NCBI RefSeq assembly: GCF_019703515.2
Contig: NC_059368.1
Location: forward strand, 27,893,289-27,957,288
Direction of reading: 5' to 3'
From: Myxocyprinus asiaticus
Taxonomy: Eukaryota > Chordata > Actinopteri > Cypriniformes > Catostomidae
Length of the DNA: 64,000 nt
Part shown: positions 1 through 11,402 of the stretch, in pieces
How positions within the stretch are numbered: position 1 is the stretch's first letter
Layout of the letters: every line of letters begins with the position of its first letter
Notes under the pieces: model-generated
Seen by the model: the letters and a program-made list of their open reading frames with translations, nothing else
Databases searched by the model: none
What the model was told of the DNA's origin: nothing
Position numbers and translations under genes: made by a program

Positions 1-140
1 CAGAGGCGTTGGCTTGGCTGGGTTTTAAAGCCCTCGCATTTATAGCCAGCTGTTGAACACTACTTTTTCCGGACAATAGACTGTTGTCACTCGGCAGGTT
101 TCATCAAAATGTCATTCTTTCAAAGAGCTGATGAGGTAAT

Positions 141-1638
141 GACCCCGTTTACACCTTGTATTAAGATGCGTCTTGGGTGATCCGATCTCATGTGGCCAGG
201 CGAGACACATCGCTGTTTATACCTGGTCGCCTAAATGCATCTCCTGTGACCACTTGTGTTCGGATTTCGAGGGGAGGGTCTCTGATTTAATGAAGACATA
301 CATCAATCACTATGTCTGTGTGTTACTGCATGATATTAAAGTGCAACAAACTCAGAAAAAACAAAGAAAGCGTGAAAACAACGTGTGCTGTTTCTCCCAG
401 ATGCAATTTAAATTTATGGTGTGTTCACACTTGTAGTTCGGTTCTCTTGGTTCTCTTGGTCCTCTTGGTCCAGACCAAAAAAAGAAAATGATACATTTAG
501 TCCTGGTTCGCTTAGCATTCACACTGGCATTTTTTAACACCAAACATAAAGGTACAAAACAAAAGGCATAAAGTCACAACCTGATTGGACAGCTTTTATG
601 ACGTATATTTTGCGAGGGAACTTGCCGAACAACAATGCTGGCTGCAGGGCTAAATGTGCTCGTTGAATTTATGTATAAATATATATATATATATGGTGGT
701 ATTTTTACCAGCTGAGAACAAATGAAGAGCTAATAAAATGTGTAAAGGAGTCAAAACAGCGCCAGGAATTCCTCCGTTGCACACACAAATGAAGATATGC
801 TGCAAGGACGGGTGACGGCGGTTCCGACACCTGTACCAAACTGTAATGGGCAATATAGCTCCTATGATGAGAAGAACCAGGTAAGCTTGAGGTCAATAAA
901 GGCAAATTACTTCCTGTTATTGGTCCATTTAGACGTCTTTAGTCCATGCTGCATTCATATATCAGTCGAACCGCACCAGAGTTCGTTTGGAAGCGGACCG
1001 AGACACACTATTTAGGGGGTCTCAGTCCGCTTGTTGGTGCGCACCAAGGTTCGGATGGCAGCGTTCACACTTGTTCAAATGAATCGTACTAACGGAGCAA
1101 TCGCAACAGAGTTCGTATTAATCGAACCAAACCTGCCAAGTGTGAACACACCCTTAATCTAAGCACAAACACAACATTTCGAGAAGAATTATCCTTTATT
1201 TTAGTGTATTTCCTGTATTAACTGAGCTTCAGATGTGTGTGCCTGTCATCTGTGTCCCTGCATCTTAGAAATTGGACACACTGAAGAAGGTCCGTGAAGT
1301 TCTCGTGCTTGTGTATATATCGGCTTTTTCTAATTTTCTGATCTGATGGTTATTTTATTTTAAAGCATTTATTAACAGAACCGGCCAAGTTTAAAACTCT
1401 TGTTGTACCACAGTGGTTGATTGGCAGGTGAGCGGTGGTGCTTCACTGCTGTCCAGGATGCATTAAGGATGGATTAGCGTTTACACCTGTGGTCACATGC
1501 ATTTTTGACTACCTTCGTGAGTGTTTTTTGTGATCTGATCACAAAATATTTTAGACCCCGTTTAGACCTGTATTTAGCGCTGACCACTTGTGATTCGACC
1601 AACCGAAATGCATCTTAATACCAGGTGTATATGGGGTA
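141..1638. mobile_element. Composite TIR element with repeated end motifs
   Basis: The left end (GACCCCGTTTACACC, 141) pairs inversely with the right end (1618-1637). Related motifs (CCCCGTTTA.ACCT, CTGACCACTTGTG, TTAAGATGC) recur near 225-260, 1475-1500 and 1553-1600 in both orientations, so each end is itself partly palindromic. No coding capacity was seen. It carries a nested element at 417-1153. Superfamily not assigned. Confidence 0.45.
417..1153. mobile_element. Harbinger-like MITE with TTA target duplication
   Basis: Ends TGGTGTGTTCACACTTG and, inverted, GGGTGTGTTCACACTTG match at 16 of 17 bases. The element is flanked by TTA at 414-416 and 1154-1156, the 3-bp TWA duplication typical of PIF/Harbinger. 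The arms contain further inverted GGTTCG/CGAACC-type motifs. It is 737 bp with no transposase. Superfamily is inferred from the duplication length. Confidence 0.6.
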
Positions 1639-1996
1639 AATAAGCTTAACCAGCTAGGTACTATCCACTGTTCAGCTGTATTAAGAATTTTTTGACTGTC
1701 TTCTATGCTTAATAATTGTTTACAATGTGACCTGGTAAGTTTATAGTTCGAACTTTGACACTATTTTGGGGGAAATAATTATAGCTATTCAAAAAAATAC
1801 TGTATGTTATAAATGTAAATATAAATACATGCACGTTATAACGGAACAACATTTTACGAACTAGAAATTAGAAATATTTTATCTACATTTAAAATAGTCT
1901 GACAAAATCAGTTACTGAAACGTTACCTAGTGTTGGGTGAATCAGTTGTTCCAACTTGAAATGAGCAAGCCAGCAAGCTAACTTATTCATGAAGCC
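1639..1996. other. No feature recognised
   Basis: AT-rich flank; no exon or repeat ends that I can support. Confidence 0.5.
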
Positions 1997-2210
1997 ATGT
2001 CTGAAATTTCTGTACCCCCGTGCACTATATAGTGCACTATTTCGGGTGTTGGCCATTTTGTAGTAGTTTCTGAATTCTGAGTGAACTACTCATTCACATT
2101 CTTTCACTCATTCTTACCCACAATGCACTCTGATTTCAAGTGTACATCCGATGTACACTTCCTGATGGTTTATTGCCCATAAACCACCGCGGGGAGAACT
2201 GACTGGCTGG

Positions 2211-2235
2211 GAGAGAGAGAGAGAGAGAGAGAGAG
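2211..2235. repeat. (GA)n microsatellite
   Basis: Uninterrupted GA dinucleotides. Confidence 0.95.
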
Positions 2236-2646
2236 CACGCAAGAGATGCCAGTTTACAGCTTCTTTCATTCCTGCAATGTTTAATTTCATGCTGAATGTA
2301 TTGTTTTACTTTTTGACAAATCATTACTTGACTAAAATAACATAATACAATATAGTGAGCCAAAATCATTCAAATACATTTTAAAATTTATAATTTATTC
2401 ATACAGATGAAATTATATAGATTAGGTTATTGTGGAGTATTATTTTGCCATTAATCTGAGGAGTTCAGGTGATATTATTTTAACTCAGGAGACTGCACAT
2501 AGTGCAAATGCATAATTTTGTGGATTATTCAAATGTTGATAGGTTATGATACCTTAAGTGCTGCTTTATGGTCACATGAGGGTACTATGTGCCCAGGGCT
2601 GTCTGATTTCTGCACCCAGAAACAGAGTTTAAAGATCCTTAAACAT

Positions 2647-2674
2647 AATAAATAAATAAATAAATAAATAAATA
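2647..2674. repeat. (AAAT)n microsatellite
   Basis: Tandem AAAT units. Confidence 0.9.
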
Positions 2675-2799
2675 ATGTACGCATTTTGTATTTTTTATTA
2701 AACATATGTATTTTTTATTAAGTCGTTATGAACATATACATAAAAAAATGACAAACAGAATTAAGATTTATTGTATTATTATTGTATTGTATTATATAA

Positions 2800-2800
<1 letters not shown>

Positions 2801-2830
<30 letters not shown>
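2801..2830. repeat. (ATT)n microsatellite
   Basis: Tandem ATT units. Confidence 0.9.
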
Positions 2831-3474
2831 GTTTTGCAAAGTAAAGTATATGTAATATAAAAGTACATGTGATGAAGTTATTCTGCATTTCTCTGGCACT
2901 CAGTGTAGCCTATACGTCAGTGTCCAAATTCACTTAATCATTTTGTTCACTACTTTCTGATATGTGCACTCACTGTCATTCAATATATAGGAAATAATGA
3001 ATGAGTGAATGAGTGAACAAATTTGGACATAGTTATAGTTAAATCTGATTTGTTGGCTAGCTTGCTAGTTATTTATTTAACCGCTTTTCCCAAATTCATG
3101 CCTTATCTCTTCCAACCTTAGCAACACCCCTGGTATAAGCATTAATTAAACATTATAAATAAATAGTCCATTCATAGATTTAAATTGAGTTCCACTGGGC
3201 TTGAGGGTTCATGTCAAAATGATAGTGATGGTCTTTTTATGAACAAGAGTAATACAACAGTAATAATAATGGTAATAGTATTAGAAATTGATATAGTACT
3301 CAATATTGTTTATAGAATATGAGGGTGATTCCCATGAAACCTGTCAAGAAAATGCTCTGGCACTCAGAAATCAAAGGAAATAAAATATGTATCTATTTAT
3401 CTGTGTGTCTGTATGTCTGTCTGTCTAACTGGCTGCCTGTCTGTCTGAATATTTGTATGTATGTTTGTATGTTA

Positions 3475-4549
3475 AGGGGAGAGCGGGGACAGTTGCAACA
3501 TGGGGCAGTTGCAACATGGCTTATCTCTCCAATCAGGAATGAGCTAGAGTGATGATACTCATACTGTACATGCTCAGTTAGCCCCTCCTCCTTTCTGGAA
3601 GAAAGCAGCCACATGTGACCATTCCTTCTGCAAAAAATACTTTTTAAGGTAAAAAAGTAATTTTTTTCATGCTCAGAGTTTTTGTCATACTGTCTAAACT
3701 GTTTGTGTGAAGCATTATAAAGTCATATCATTTTAATCAGTGTTTTCTTAGCTTCTAAAAAGCATAGCTACCATGTGTCAAGGCTATTGTGTCAAGCTAG
3801 CATAGCATGTTTTATCATGGCTGTCAGTGTAGGGACAGTTGCAACATGCTGTTGCAACTGTCCGCTATGACAACATTGATGTGAAAGCTTGTCATAACCA
3901 GCATTGTGTAAGTTACTCTAAAACGTAATAATTAACCAAAACATGGTTGTTACTCGTTACTTGAAAATATGTTTTTTCATTTTACTAGTCTTTGTCTTAA
4001 TACAGCCAATTTAACTGTACACACACACACACACACACATATCAGTTCAGAGAAGTACACAAAAGTATTTCAGTGAATTTCAGTGTCTTGATTTTGATTA
4101 AAAAATATATTTTGTAGTTCAGATTTATTGTAATAATGAACCAAAACATGGTTGTTACTTGTTACTTGAAAATATGTTTTTCCTTTTACTAATCTTTGTC
4201 TTTAGACAATTAATTTAACTTAGTGAAGACCCTGTCTGTGCACAAATAAAATCAAGAAATTGCAAAATGATGTTAAAGAATGATTTTTATTACATTTTAA
4301 TGAATGTTGAAACTGTCCCTGTGGACTGTTGCAATCGTCCCCTCTTATGGGGTCAGCTGCAACATTTGACTTTGTCTATTCAAGTATAAATTGTATGTAT
4401 ATTATCATATGTACGCATGTTACAGCAGTGTGGGTGGGTAGCTGAGAGATGTGGGTTTAATGTATTACAATTTTGGCTTTCCAATACAAACAGTCTCTGA
4501 AAAAATGAAGGAAATGCAAAAAGTGTTGCAACCGTCCCCGCTCTCCCCT
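3475..4549. mobile_element. TIR element with GGGACAGTTGCAAC ends
   Basis: Starts AGGGGAGAGCGGGGACAGTT; ends with its inverse, with one mismatch over about 25 bp. The motif GGACAGTTGCAAC recurs inside near both ends (about 3488, 3504, 3834, an inverted copy near 3850, and diverged copies near 4312-4362), as expected of subterminal transposase-binding repeats. A 65-bp segment is directly duplicated (3938-4003 and 4136-4202). No transposase seen. The flanking duplication is unclear (TTA/ATA). Confidence 0.75.
4019..4040. repeat. (CA)n microsatellite
   Basis: Tandem CA units inside the TIR element. Confidence 0.9.
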
Positions 4550-5305
4550 ATATTTAAATCTATAGCATATAGAAATAACAGTTGTGACACTTATGCACAT
4601 TTTACCCCAAATTCCTCATTACCGCAACACAAAAAAATGGCCATTATGATGTTCTCATTACTGCAATGTGACAAAAATGATATTATTAACATTGTAAAGT
4701 ATTTAAACATTGTAGTAGTACTCCCTTGGTAGCCTACTGCATTTAATGTTTGCTGATTTTGATATAAAAAAAAAAATCAATGTGCACAGCATTATGTACT
4801 GTAATTAAGTTAGAAAACGCCTCCGTTATGGTCATTTGAATCCTCATCGAAACATAGAGGAATAACGGACAAGTTACGGTAATGAGAATTTGGGGGTACA
4901 ATGTGCTTAAGTGTCCAAATAAATAAATAATACAAATTCTTAATGGTCCTTAATGCATGCTTCATTTTCTTTAGGCAAAAATGTAATTTTATCATTTTTG
5001 TTTTGATGTTGGACTAAATATGACCAGGACATTTCCCTGAATGAGATTAAGCAATATAAAGTTTTCATCGTTTTCCCCCCTTCTGTTTCGTCCTTTAAAA
5101 ACGTGCTTCAACGTACATAACGTAACTTATCTAGTCCAAATTGTGTAGTCCATTTTTTTTTTTTTTTTTTTTTTTTTTACTTAAGTACAAGTGCCAATAT
5201 CAATACAATATTTCTGGTGGTTTGATACTTGATGAATTGTAATGAACGATCAGTGGAGTGTTCATTCTGCAATATTTCTGCTCCATTTTGCTTTAATGGA
5301 ATGTA
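4550..5305. other. No gene; AT-rich, poly(T) at 5152-5179
   Basis: No coding or repeat ends supported apart from the T homopolymer. Confidence 0.5.
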
Positions 5306-5399
5306 ATAAACGATCCATTGAGTGTTGCGCGTTCAGTATCGGTTCCCGAGTTCAAGCACAAGCGCCACATTGTGCACCGCATTTGATATATACAGAGTG

Positions 5400-5612
5400 A
5401 TCATACCTGTAGCCTTTAGAAGTGTTCTCTCTCTTCTTGAAAAGCCCGGTGACTGTTGCTCTGTCCAGTGGGATGTGGTGCAGCAGAAGTAAGATTGTCC
5501 CGGACTGAAGCGCTGCTACTGTTACCTCAGAGCGCACGACTGAGGCAGCGAATGTATTTTTATGCGCAATCACCCGAATCACAAGAGCACGACTGTCTGT
5601 CTGAGTGCGCGC

Positions 5613-5625
<13 letters not shown>
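5400..5625 (-). promoter_or_regulatory. Candidate minus-strand promoter and first exon
   Basis: A local cluster of CpGs (about 5325-5612) stands out from AT-rich flanks. Read on the minus strand it has a TATA-like GCATAAAAATAC near 5552-5563, then an open stretch, then CTACAG followed by gtatga (donor-like, about 5408). This could be an untranslated or coding first exon of a gene to the left. I do not recognise the peptide. Weak evidence. Confidence 0.25.

Positions 5626-5649
<24 letters not shown>
5615..5649. repeat. (GT)n microsatellite
   Basis: Uninterrupted GT dinucleotides. Confidence 0.95.
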
Positions 5650-5652
<3 letters not shown>

Positions 5653-6204
5653 GAGAGACAGCTGCTTTATTTTTCTTTCTTTCTTTCTTTTCACGATGGT
5701 TACAGTACCGTGTAGCTTATTGTACATTTGTCATCATTAATGTATTGGTAACTTTAGTCTTACTATAAATAGCCCTGTTAAACTATGGAGAGCTACTATG
5801 CTGAAATCATGGTACATTTTCATAATTTCCTCTATTAGACTGAATTCAATAGTCGTTAATCCTTAACTCAGTTCAAGGATGATTTATTCTCAACCATGCA
5901 TTTTTAATTAATAAGGCTAAATTGTTAATAAAGTATTGTTCATCATGTTACCCAAGTTGAGACAGTATGGTTGACTGGTTACTGTCTGCATAACTCTTTC
6001 CTGTCATGCTTTGTGATGTGAAGTGCCCCATTCAACTGTGACACAAGGCTCCAGTACCTGAATATAATTCAAAGCTCATCAGTGTTACTAGCTGATCCTG
6101 GTTCATCGCACATTCTGTGAAAACAGTTTTAAGTGTGACTCACTGAAAGAACAAAGAAGTTTAAAACACATACCAGCAATAGGTATAGAGACAGGTAAAA
6201 TACA
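5650..6204. other. No feature recognised
   Basis: Non-coding; nothing supported. Confidence 0.5.
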
Positions 6205-6498
6205 AATTCTGTAATCATTTGCTCACCCTTATGTTGTTTCCAACCCGTATTACTTTGCTTCCTCTGAGGAACACAAAAGGAAATAATTTAATGAATGTCC
6301 TGTAAGGTGAATTCAATAGAATGGCAGTATAGTGACTCACTTTATTGCTTAATAAAGCACCCAAAAGTGTCATACAGTTTAAATACATTAAATAATTTCC
6401 TTTTGTGTTCCACAGATGAAAGAAAGTTGTATGGGTTTGGAACAACATAAGAGTAATTGCTGATACATTTTTCATTATTAGGTGAACTATTTCTTTAA
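6205..6498. mobile_element. Palindromic fish MITE
   Basis: Left arm (CTCACCCTTATGTTGTTTCC, then GAACACAAAAGGAAATAATT) is inverted in the right arm (6388-6497: AAATAATTTCCTTTTGTGTT ... GGTGAACTATTTCTTT). This is the repeat with GGGTGAACTATCCCTTTAA ends that recurs elsewhere in this window. Confidence 0.75.
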
Positions 6499-7639
6499 CC
6501 AGTTTGAAAAAGTCAAGACCTGTGAAGTTCACACACACACACACTTAAGTCTCAGGCTGGTATCTCATGTGCTGACATTTGTATATCAAATGACACAGCA
6601 TGATGGAACACACAATGGAAAACAGGTTACAGCACCACAATACATTTCACGTTCCTATTGGTCCATCCCTGATTAGGACGATGGTGATGTCACAGTGCGT
6701 AACGAGTGAAAGGAGATGCTCCTATTTATATAGTGGATCTGAGTGATCGTTTCCCAGCCCAGGATCTAGCAAAACACACACCTCATGCTCTTGGCAGGCA
6801 GATTTTTCCAGTTACTCTGTAACTTGACAAGCAAAGGTATCCATTTTGACACATATACCTCTTGTGCATGTTAATTTTTAAACACAAAGAGCCAGTGTCA
6901 TTTCAGTGCAATGATCACCAAGATGAGAAAATAAATCTTTTCATTATGATTAACATACATATGGGTGTTTCTTCAACTTGAAGCACTTTTATTTAAACAA
7001 ATATACAGTATATGTACATATAATATATGTGAAAAAAAAACTTGCTTTTGTTATATGAAGGTCACATTAAAATGTCTTAAATTATACAATAAGGTTCCAT
7101 TTGTTAACGTTAGATACTTTTACAGCATTTGTTAATCTTAATGTTAATTGCAACATATGCTAATACATTTTTTAAATCAAAAGTTGTATTTATTAACATT
7201 AAAGTAATTCAAGCAATTCAAAGCATGTTCAAAACAAGTTAAGCTCAATCGACAGTATTTGTGGTTTAATGTTGATCACCACAAAAATTTGTTTCAACTC
7301 GTCTCTCCTTTTCTTTAAAAAAAGCAAAAATCAAGGTTACAGTGAGGCACTTAAAATGGAAGTGAACTGGGACAATGAAAGTGAATGTGGTCAATTGTCG
7401 GAGGGTTTAAAAGCAGAAATGTGAAGCTTATAATTTTATAAAAGCTCTCACATTAATTGTTCTGGTAAAACTCATGTATATGAGCGGTAAAGTTGTTTAA
7501 ATTGTCATTTTTAGAGTCATTTTAGGGTTTGTTGACATTACATCGTCATGGCAACGAAGTTGTAAAATTGGCTATAACTTTACACAAAAAAGGCTGAATT
7601 TTAAGCTATAGGGAAAGCTTTTCAAATGAAGCATTTTCA
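6499..7639. other. Mostly unassigned; one promoter-like patch
   Basis: No coding exon supported. Around 6680-6835 there is a CRE-like GATGTCAC, a TATA/MEF2-like CTATTTATATAG and an AAAG|gtatcc donor-like junction, which could be a small promoter with a non-coding exon; unproven. The remainder is AT-rich. Confidence 0.35.
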
Positions 7640-8260
7640 GCCAGGCTTGGGGTTGATAGCCACCTCGGCTGCTGTTACCCATGTGGGCTTGTTACATATG
7701 AAGCCTTTCCAATGTTGGGTCAACTGAAGAGTGTCTCGTCATTCATGGTGCCACGTTCGCTTGCGTTTTGTGATGACACGCTGCTGTTTAGCTGCACTAA
7801 CCATTTGAAAAACACTATGTTCTATCAGAGAGGTGTTGCACTCGGTCAAGTGACCAGACACAAAGTTTTCACAATGAACGCATCCATCACAGGCTGGGGA
7901 GTCCTGTGCGATGGCCATTCAGTCTTGGCACATAAATCGCCTGGAACTGCTAGCAATCCCTCTGGCTCTCAAATTTTTCGATCAGTTGTGCAAGACCTTC
8001 ACATTCTGATCCAGACAGACAGCAATGCAGTCTGGGCGTACGTAAACTGCCAAGGGGGAATTCGGTCGCTGAGCTTGCAGAGCTTGATGTGCTGGCTTCT
8101 CCTCGGGAACAAGAAACATCTCCTGTCAATACGCGCAACACACATCCCCAGTGTTCTGAACTGTGCCCCAGACCTGCTCTCGCATCAGGGTGTGATACAA
8201 GGGAAATGGAGACTTCGTCCTCAGACAGTTCAGACTCCACTGGGCTTGCTCTACACCTGA
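7640..8260 (+). pseudogene. DIRS-type reverse transcriptase/RNase H relic
   Basis: Remnant of the polymerase of a DIRS tyrosine-recombinase retrotransposon. From about 7642 the frame reads G-L-I-A-T-S-A-A-V...G-L-L-H-M-K-P-F-Q, the usual end of the DIRS reverse transcriptase, then the RNase H-like domain (M-N-A-S-I-T-G-W-G, I-Q-T-D-S-N-A-V, and R-A-T-H-I-P-S-V-L-N). The family usually has T-D-A-S-x-x-G-W-G, so the first catalytic Asp is Asn here. Upstream reverse transcriptase motifs (such as YxDD) are absent. The frame shifts near 8260, where the domain continues in another frame. Confidence 0.85.
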
Positions 8261-9078
8261 AATGGCCAGCGAAACGCAAGTATGTGTTCCCTCACGTTTA
8301 CTTGCTTCATCAAGTGATGTGCAAAGTCCAGGAAGAAAGGGAGACTGTGCTGTTGGTTGTGCCGGAGTGGCCCAACTGCCCTTGGCTCCCAGAGACGGCT
8401 GTGATCCTCTCGTCCTGCTGCTGTCCCAGTCTGGGACTTAGCCCTTGTGCTGAATGCACATACAGGCTCACCATTCGAGTCACTTGATGCTGTAAGCTTG
8501 TGCATACTCTCTCTAAAGACAGCTGCTGCTTGCTTTGGCTTTAGTTAAACTTAATAAGGACATCCAGGACTTATCGGTCAACGACTCCTGCTTGGAATTT
8601 GAACCAGGCTTGTTAAAAGCTGTTCTTAAGCCTAGAGAAGGGTATGAACCCAAGATTTTGGCCAATCCTTTCAGGGCTCAGGTTTTTACCTTACAAGCTT
8701 TATCTCCTCGGACATCGGACAAGGCGCAGAGGCAACATATGGTCTGCCCTGTGAGGCAGCTACACACGTATGTTGACCATACAAGTCAATTTAAGTGATT
8801 GCGTTGTTGAAATTTTTGCGCTCACTTACGAGTCTCAAGGTGTGCAATGTCCAATAAGTGTTAAGGCTCACTATAACAGAGGCATGGCTTCCTCCTGGGT
8901 ATGTGTTAAGGGTGTGTCCTTGGAGGACATCTGCTTGGCTGTAGGCTGGGCTTCCCTTAACACCTTTGCCAGGTTTTACAACTTGGAAGTCTCTTCCCTC
9001 TTTTCCCAGATTCTCACTGCGAAAGAGGGTGGATTTCTCAATGTTCACTGCTTTGTTAGCACTTACATTGTATATTGA
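8261..9078 (+). pseudogene. DIRS-type tyrosine recombinase relic
   Basis: Continuation of the same element. 8278-8400 encodes the domain junction (L-L-V-V-P-E-W-P-N-C-P-W-L-P-E), and 8535-8798 and 8770-9078 encode pieces of the tyrosine recombinase in two frames. Catalytic features visible: H-Y-N-R (the HxxR box), G-W-A-S, and the nucleophile Tyr in R-F-Y-N-L-E-V. The first catalytic Arg, expected just before D-I-Q-D-L-S-V, appears replaced (L-N-K). A stop follows Q-F-K at about 8796 and frames change at least twice, so the gene is dead. DIRS elements integrate by recombination, not with a DDE integrase. Confidence 0.82.
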
Positions 9079-9399
9079 CTAATTGGTCTTTGAATCGCAT
9101 CATTCTTAGCGCTTTTCAGCATAAAGAGTCATGTTTAATGTTCTACTACCCTGTTGGCTAGTGGCATTATGTCAGGTTGACAGTCATAGACCGTTCCAAG
9201 ATTTTTCCCCACCATGTTGTGGATGACTATGCTTCAGTCATGCTTCACTACCCAGATCAGCTAGTATCACTGCCATTCTCTCTACATTAAATGGTTGGAT
9301 TTTATTAATTCTTCCTCCCTATTTGTCAATATAAAGGGGAGAATCTTTTGCAACTGATGCAGCATTGAAAAGACCGATTTACAAAGGGAAAGGTATGGT
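9079..9399. other. Probable DIRS downstream untranslated region
   Basis: No coding sequence seen; lies between the recombinase relic and the inverted repeats. Confidence 0.4.
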
Positions 9400-9720
9400 T
9401 ACGACTGTAACCCTGGTTCCCTGAAAGAAGGGAACAAGACACTGCCACTGGCCACACTACTGATTTCTCTCTGTTATGGGTTTGAGAGATGAGCTCTCTT
9501 CCCTTCATTTGAAAATCCTGATGAAATGGCACTGTGTTCTGCCTTAAATGACCGCGGTAACACGCGTATCATAGGCGGAGTGTCAAGCACTATCTGCCAA
9601 TAAATTGCCGTGATTCTAAAAGTCTTCAGAGATCATCATTCCTGGGCAGAGGTTCCCCATAGAGTCAACAGCTGCTGCAGCATCTTGTTCCCTTTCAGAG
9701 AACCAGGGTTACAGTCGTTA
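9400..9720. repeat. DIRS-associated inverted repeat pair
   Basis: ACGACTGTAACCCTGGTTCC at 9400 is inverted at 9684-9720. The arms are about 37 bp, nearly perfect and about 245 bp apart. They lie just downstream of the recombinase relic and probably are its terminal or internal complementary sequence. Confidence 0.65.
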
Positions 9721-9795
9721 GGAGGGCTTATTTTTAACAGTTCACCAGGCCAAAATGCTTATAGTTAAAGAAACACCCATTTACTGACTTTTATT

Positions 9796-9803
9796 TTATT
9801 ATA

Positions 9804-9837
<34 letters not shown>

Positions 9838-9841
9838 TTTA
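9796..9841. repeat. (TA)n followed by poly(T)
   Basis: TA dinucleotides directly followed by a T homopolymer. Confidence 0.9.
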
Positions 9842-10554
9842 TTAAAGATTTTTTCAGACTTAATCTTAAATTATTATAAACAATCTGAATTGCAATTTCC
9901 ACAAAGAGTTTAAGCTTGGGACCAAGAAACCTGCTTGTTGACTTTTCTTGAGTAATTGAAAATTAAAGCTCCACCTCTAATTTCTTCTTCATTCTTTTAT
10001 ACGACTGCTGAGTCTCTTTGAATGAAGAGCTCTGAACTCTGCATATGTGGGGGTGTGTAATAGAGTGACCTATTCTTCTGTAATTTTGCCATCTCATATA
10101 AATTCACTTCAGACCTGTGACATTCTCTATTCATTCAACCAATTACAGTAGCACTTCATGTCTCTGCCTACTCACTCAGTTTTTGTGGAACTCTGAGATT
10201 GAAAGCTCCTCTGAGAAAAAGAAGTAATTAACTGAAATTTCTTTCAATATCCCAATGTCCTCCAGATTACTAACGAAGAATCTCTAACATCTAACTTTAA
10301 TGTTGAGTTTAATTGATGAATGGATGCAATCTTACTGGTTGTCTGCTGAGGGGCTTCTTTACTCTATACTTTTCATATAATATCACTACATATATGTCAC
10401 TATAATGCAATACCTCTATAATATGATAACTAATAGATAAAAGTCAAATTTCACTCTAAAAGAAATCTACAAAAGGATCAGTTTTTGGGTATGTAGTTTT
10501 TGGATGGAAGAGATGCAATAAAAGTGAACCTGACTAAGGCTATCAGTCCCTAAC
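9842..10554. other. No feature recognised
   Basis: AT-rich non-coding sequence. Confidence 0.5.
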
Positions 10555-10658
10555 ATTCTGTCTCCTATTGACGGAAGAAAGTCATATTGGTTTAGAACAA
10601 CATGAGGGTGAGTAAATGCTGACAGAATTGTCAGTTTTGGGTGAATTATACCTTTGTT
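10555..10658. mobile_element. Half of the palindromic fish MITE
   Basis: GAACAACATGAGGGTGAGTA and GGGTGAATTATACCTTT correspond to the right arm of the family at 6205-6498. No left arm seen. Confidence 0.6.
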
Positions 10659-11275
10659 GATGCCCATGTTATGCCAGATACACTCAGTGATGGTGGGCAG
10701 TTCCTCAATATGAATGAAACTGTAACAATACTTGTGTTAAGAAAAACTGACTGTAAAGGTGTAGTGCTCCATCTGGTGCACAATCCGTGTATTAACATCA
10801 AAATTAAATGTGTCTACACTTTGTTTGGTGAGATGTCAAATTACAATGCATGTATGTTACTACATACTGTAAATCTTATACAGAAGTATGTCATTAATAA
10901 CAGTGTGCATTGCAATTTTTACCATTATATCCTAAACATGAGGACAGTCCTTTGCAGTTGACAGGATATTAACCTTTGGAAGGCAGAGTTTACAATGCAC
11001 AGTGATGTTTTTTCCTGTATCGCTTTAAAAGTGAAATTATCTCTGTGCATCCAGTGGTCAAATGCTGATTTAGACCACTCCATCTTCACCTGGCTAATGA
11101 TGAGAATCAGGTCTGTGTCTAATTTGACAACCCTCCCCCTTCTTCCCAAAACACTCAAAGAGTTACTGAACACATATCATAGTTAGGCAGAGTGAAAAAT
11201 GTAATAGATTTTAAAAAGAGAATAAATTCCATGTAATGAGCAATTTACTGCCATTGCCTAACTAACATATAATGA
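10659..11275. other. No feature recognised
   Basis: Non-coding; short open frames here lack any family resemblance. Confidence 0.45.
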
Positions 11276-11402
11276 CGTAATCCATAAGAAAACAACTGTA
11301 GTCTGATTACAAGGTTTTTTTTCAATGTAATTTAAGAATTTGATTTCCGTAATCTGATTACGTAATACAGATTACATGTAATCAGTTACTGTCCAGCACT
11401 GC
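11276..11402. repeat. Dispersed fish repeat, GTAATCTGATTACGTAAT core
   Basis: Dense GTAATC/GATTAC inverted motifs ending ACTGTCCAGCACTG resemble a very common teleost interspersed repeat (from memory). No clear ends. Confidence 0.5.

Larger units (their letters stand above)
1997..3033. mobile_element. Possible diverged TIR element
   Basis: The left end (about 1997-2105) and right end (about 2925-3033) are loosely inverted: both carry TGTC.AAATTT, CACTATATAG/CTATATATTG and TCACTCATTC motifs. It encloses simple repeats. The pairing is imperfect, so the call is tentative. Confidence 0.35.

Noticed and set aside
6215..6544. 109-codon minus-strand open frame
   Set aside because: It runs through the arms of a palindromic MITE and has no family-like motifs.
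7640..9080. Endogenous retrovirus polymerase
   Set aside because: The order RT, RNase H, tyrosine recombinase with HxxR...Y, and the absence of LTRs, protease and DDE integrase, fit DIRS rather than a retrovirus.
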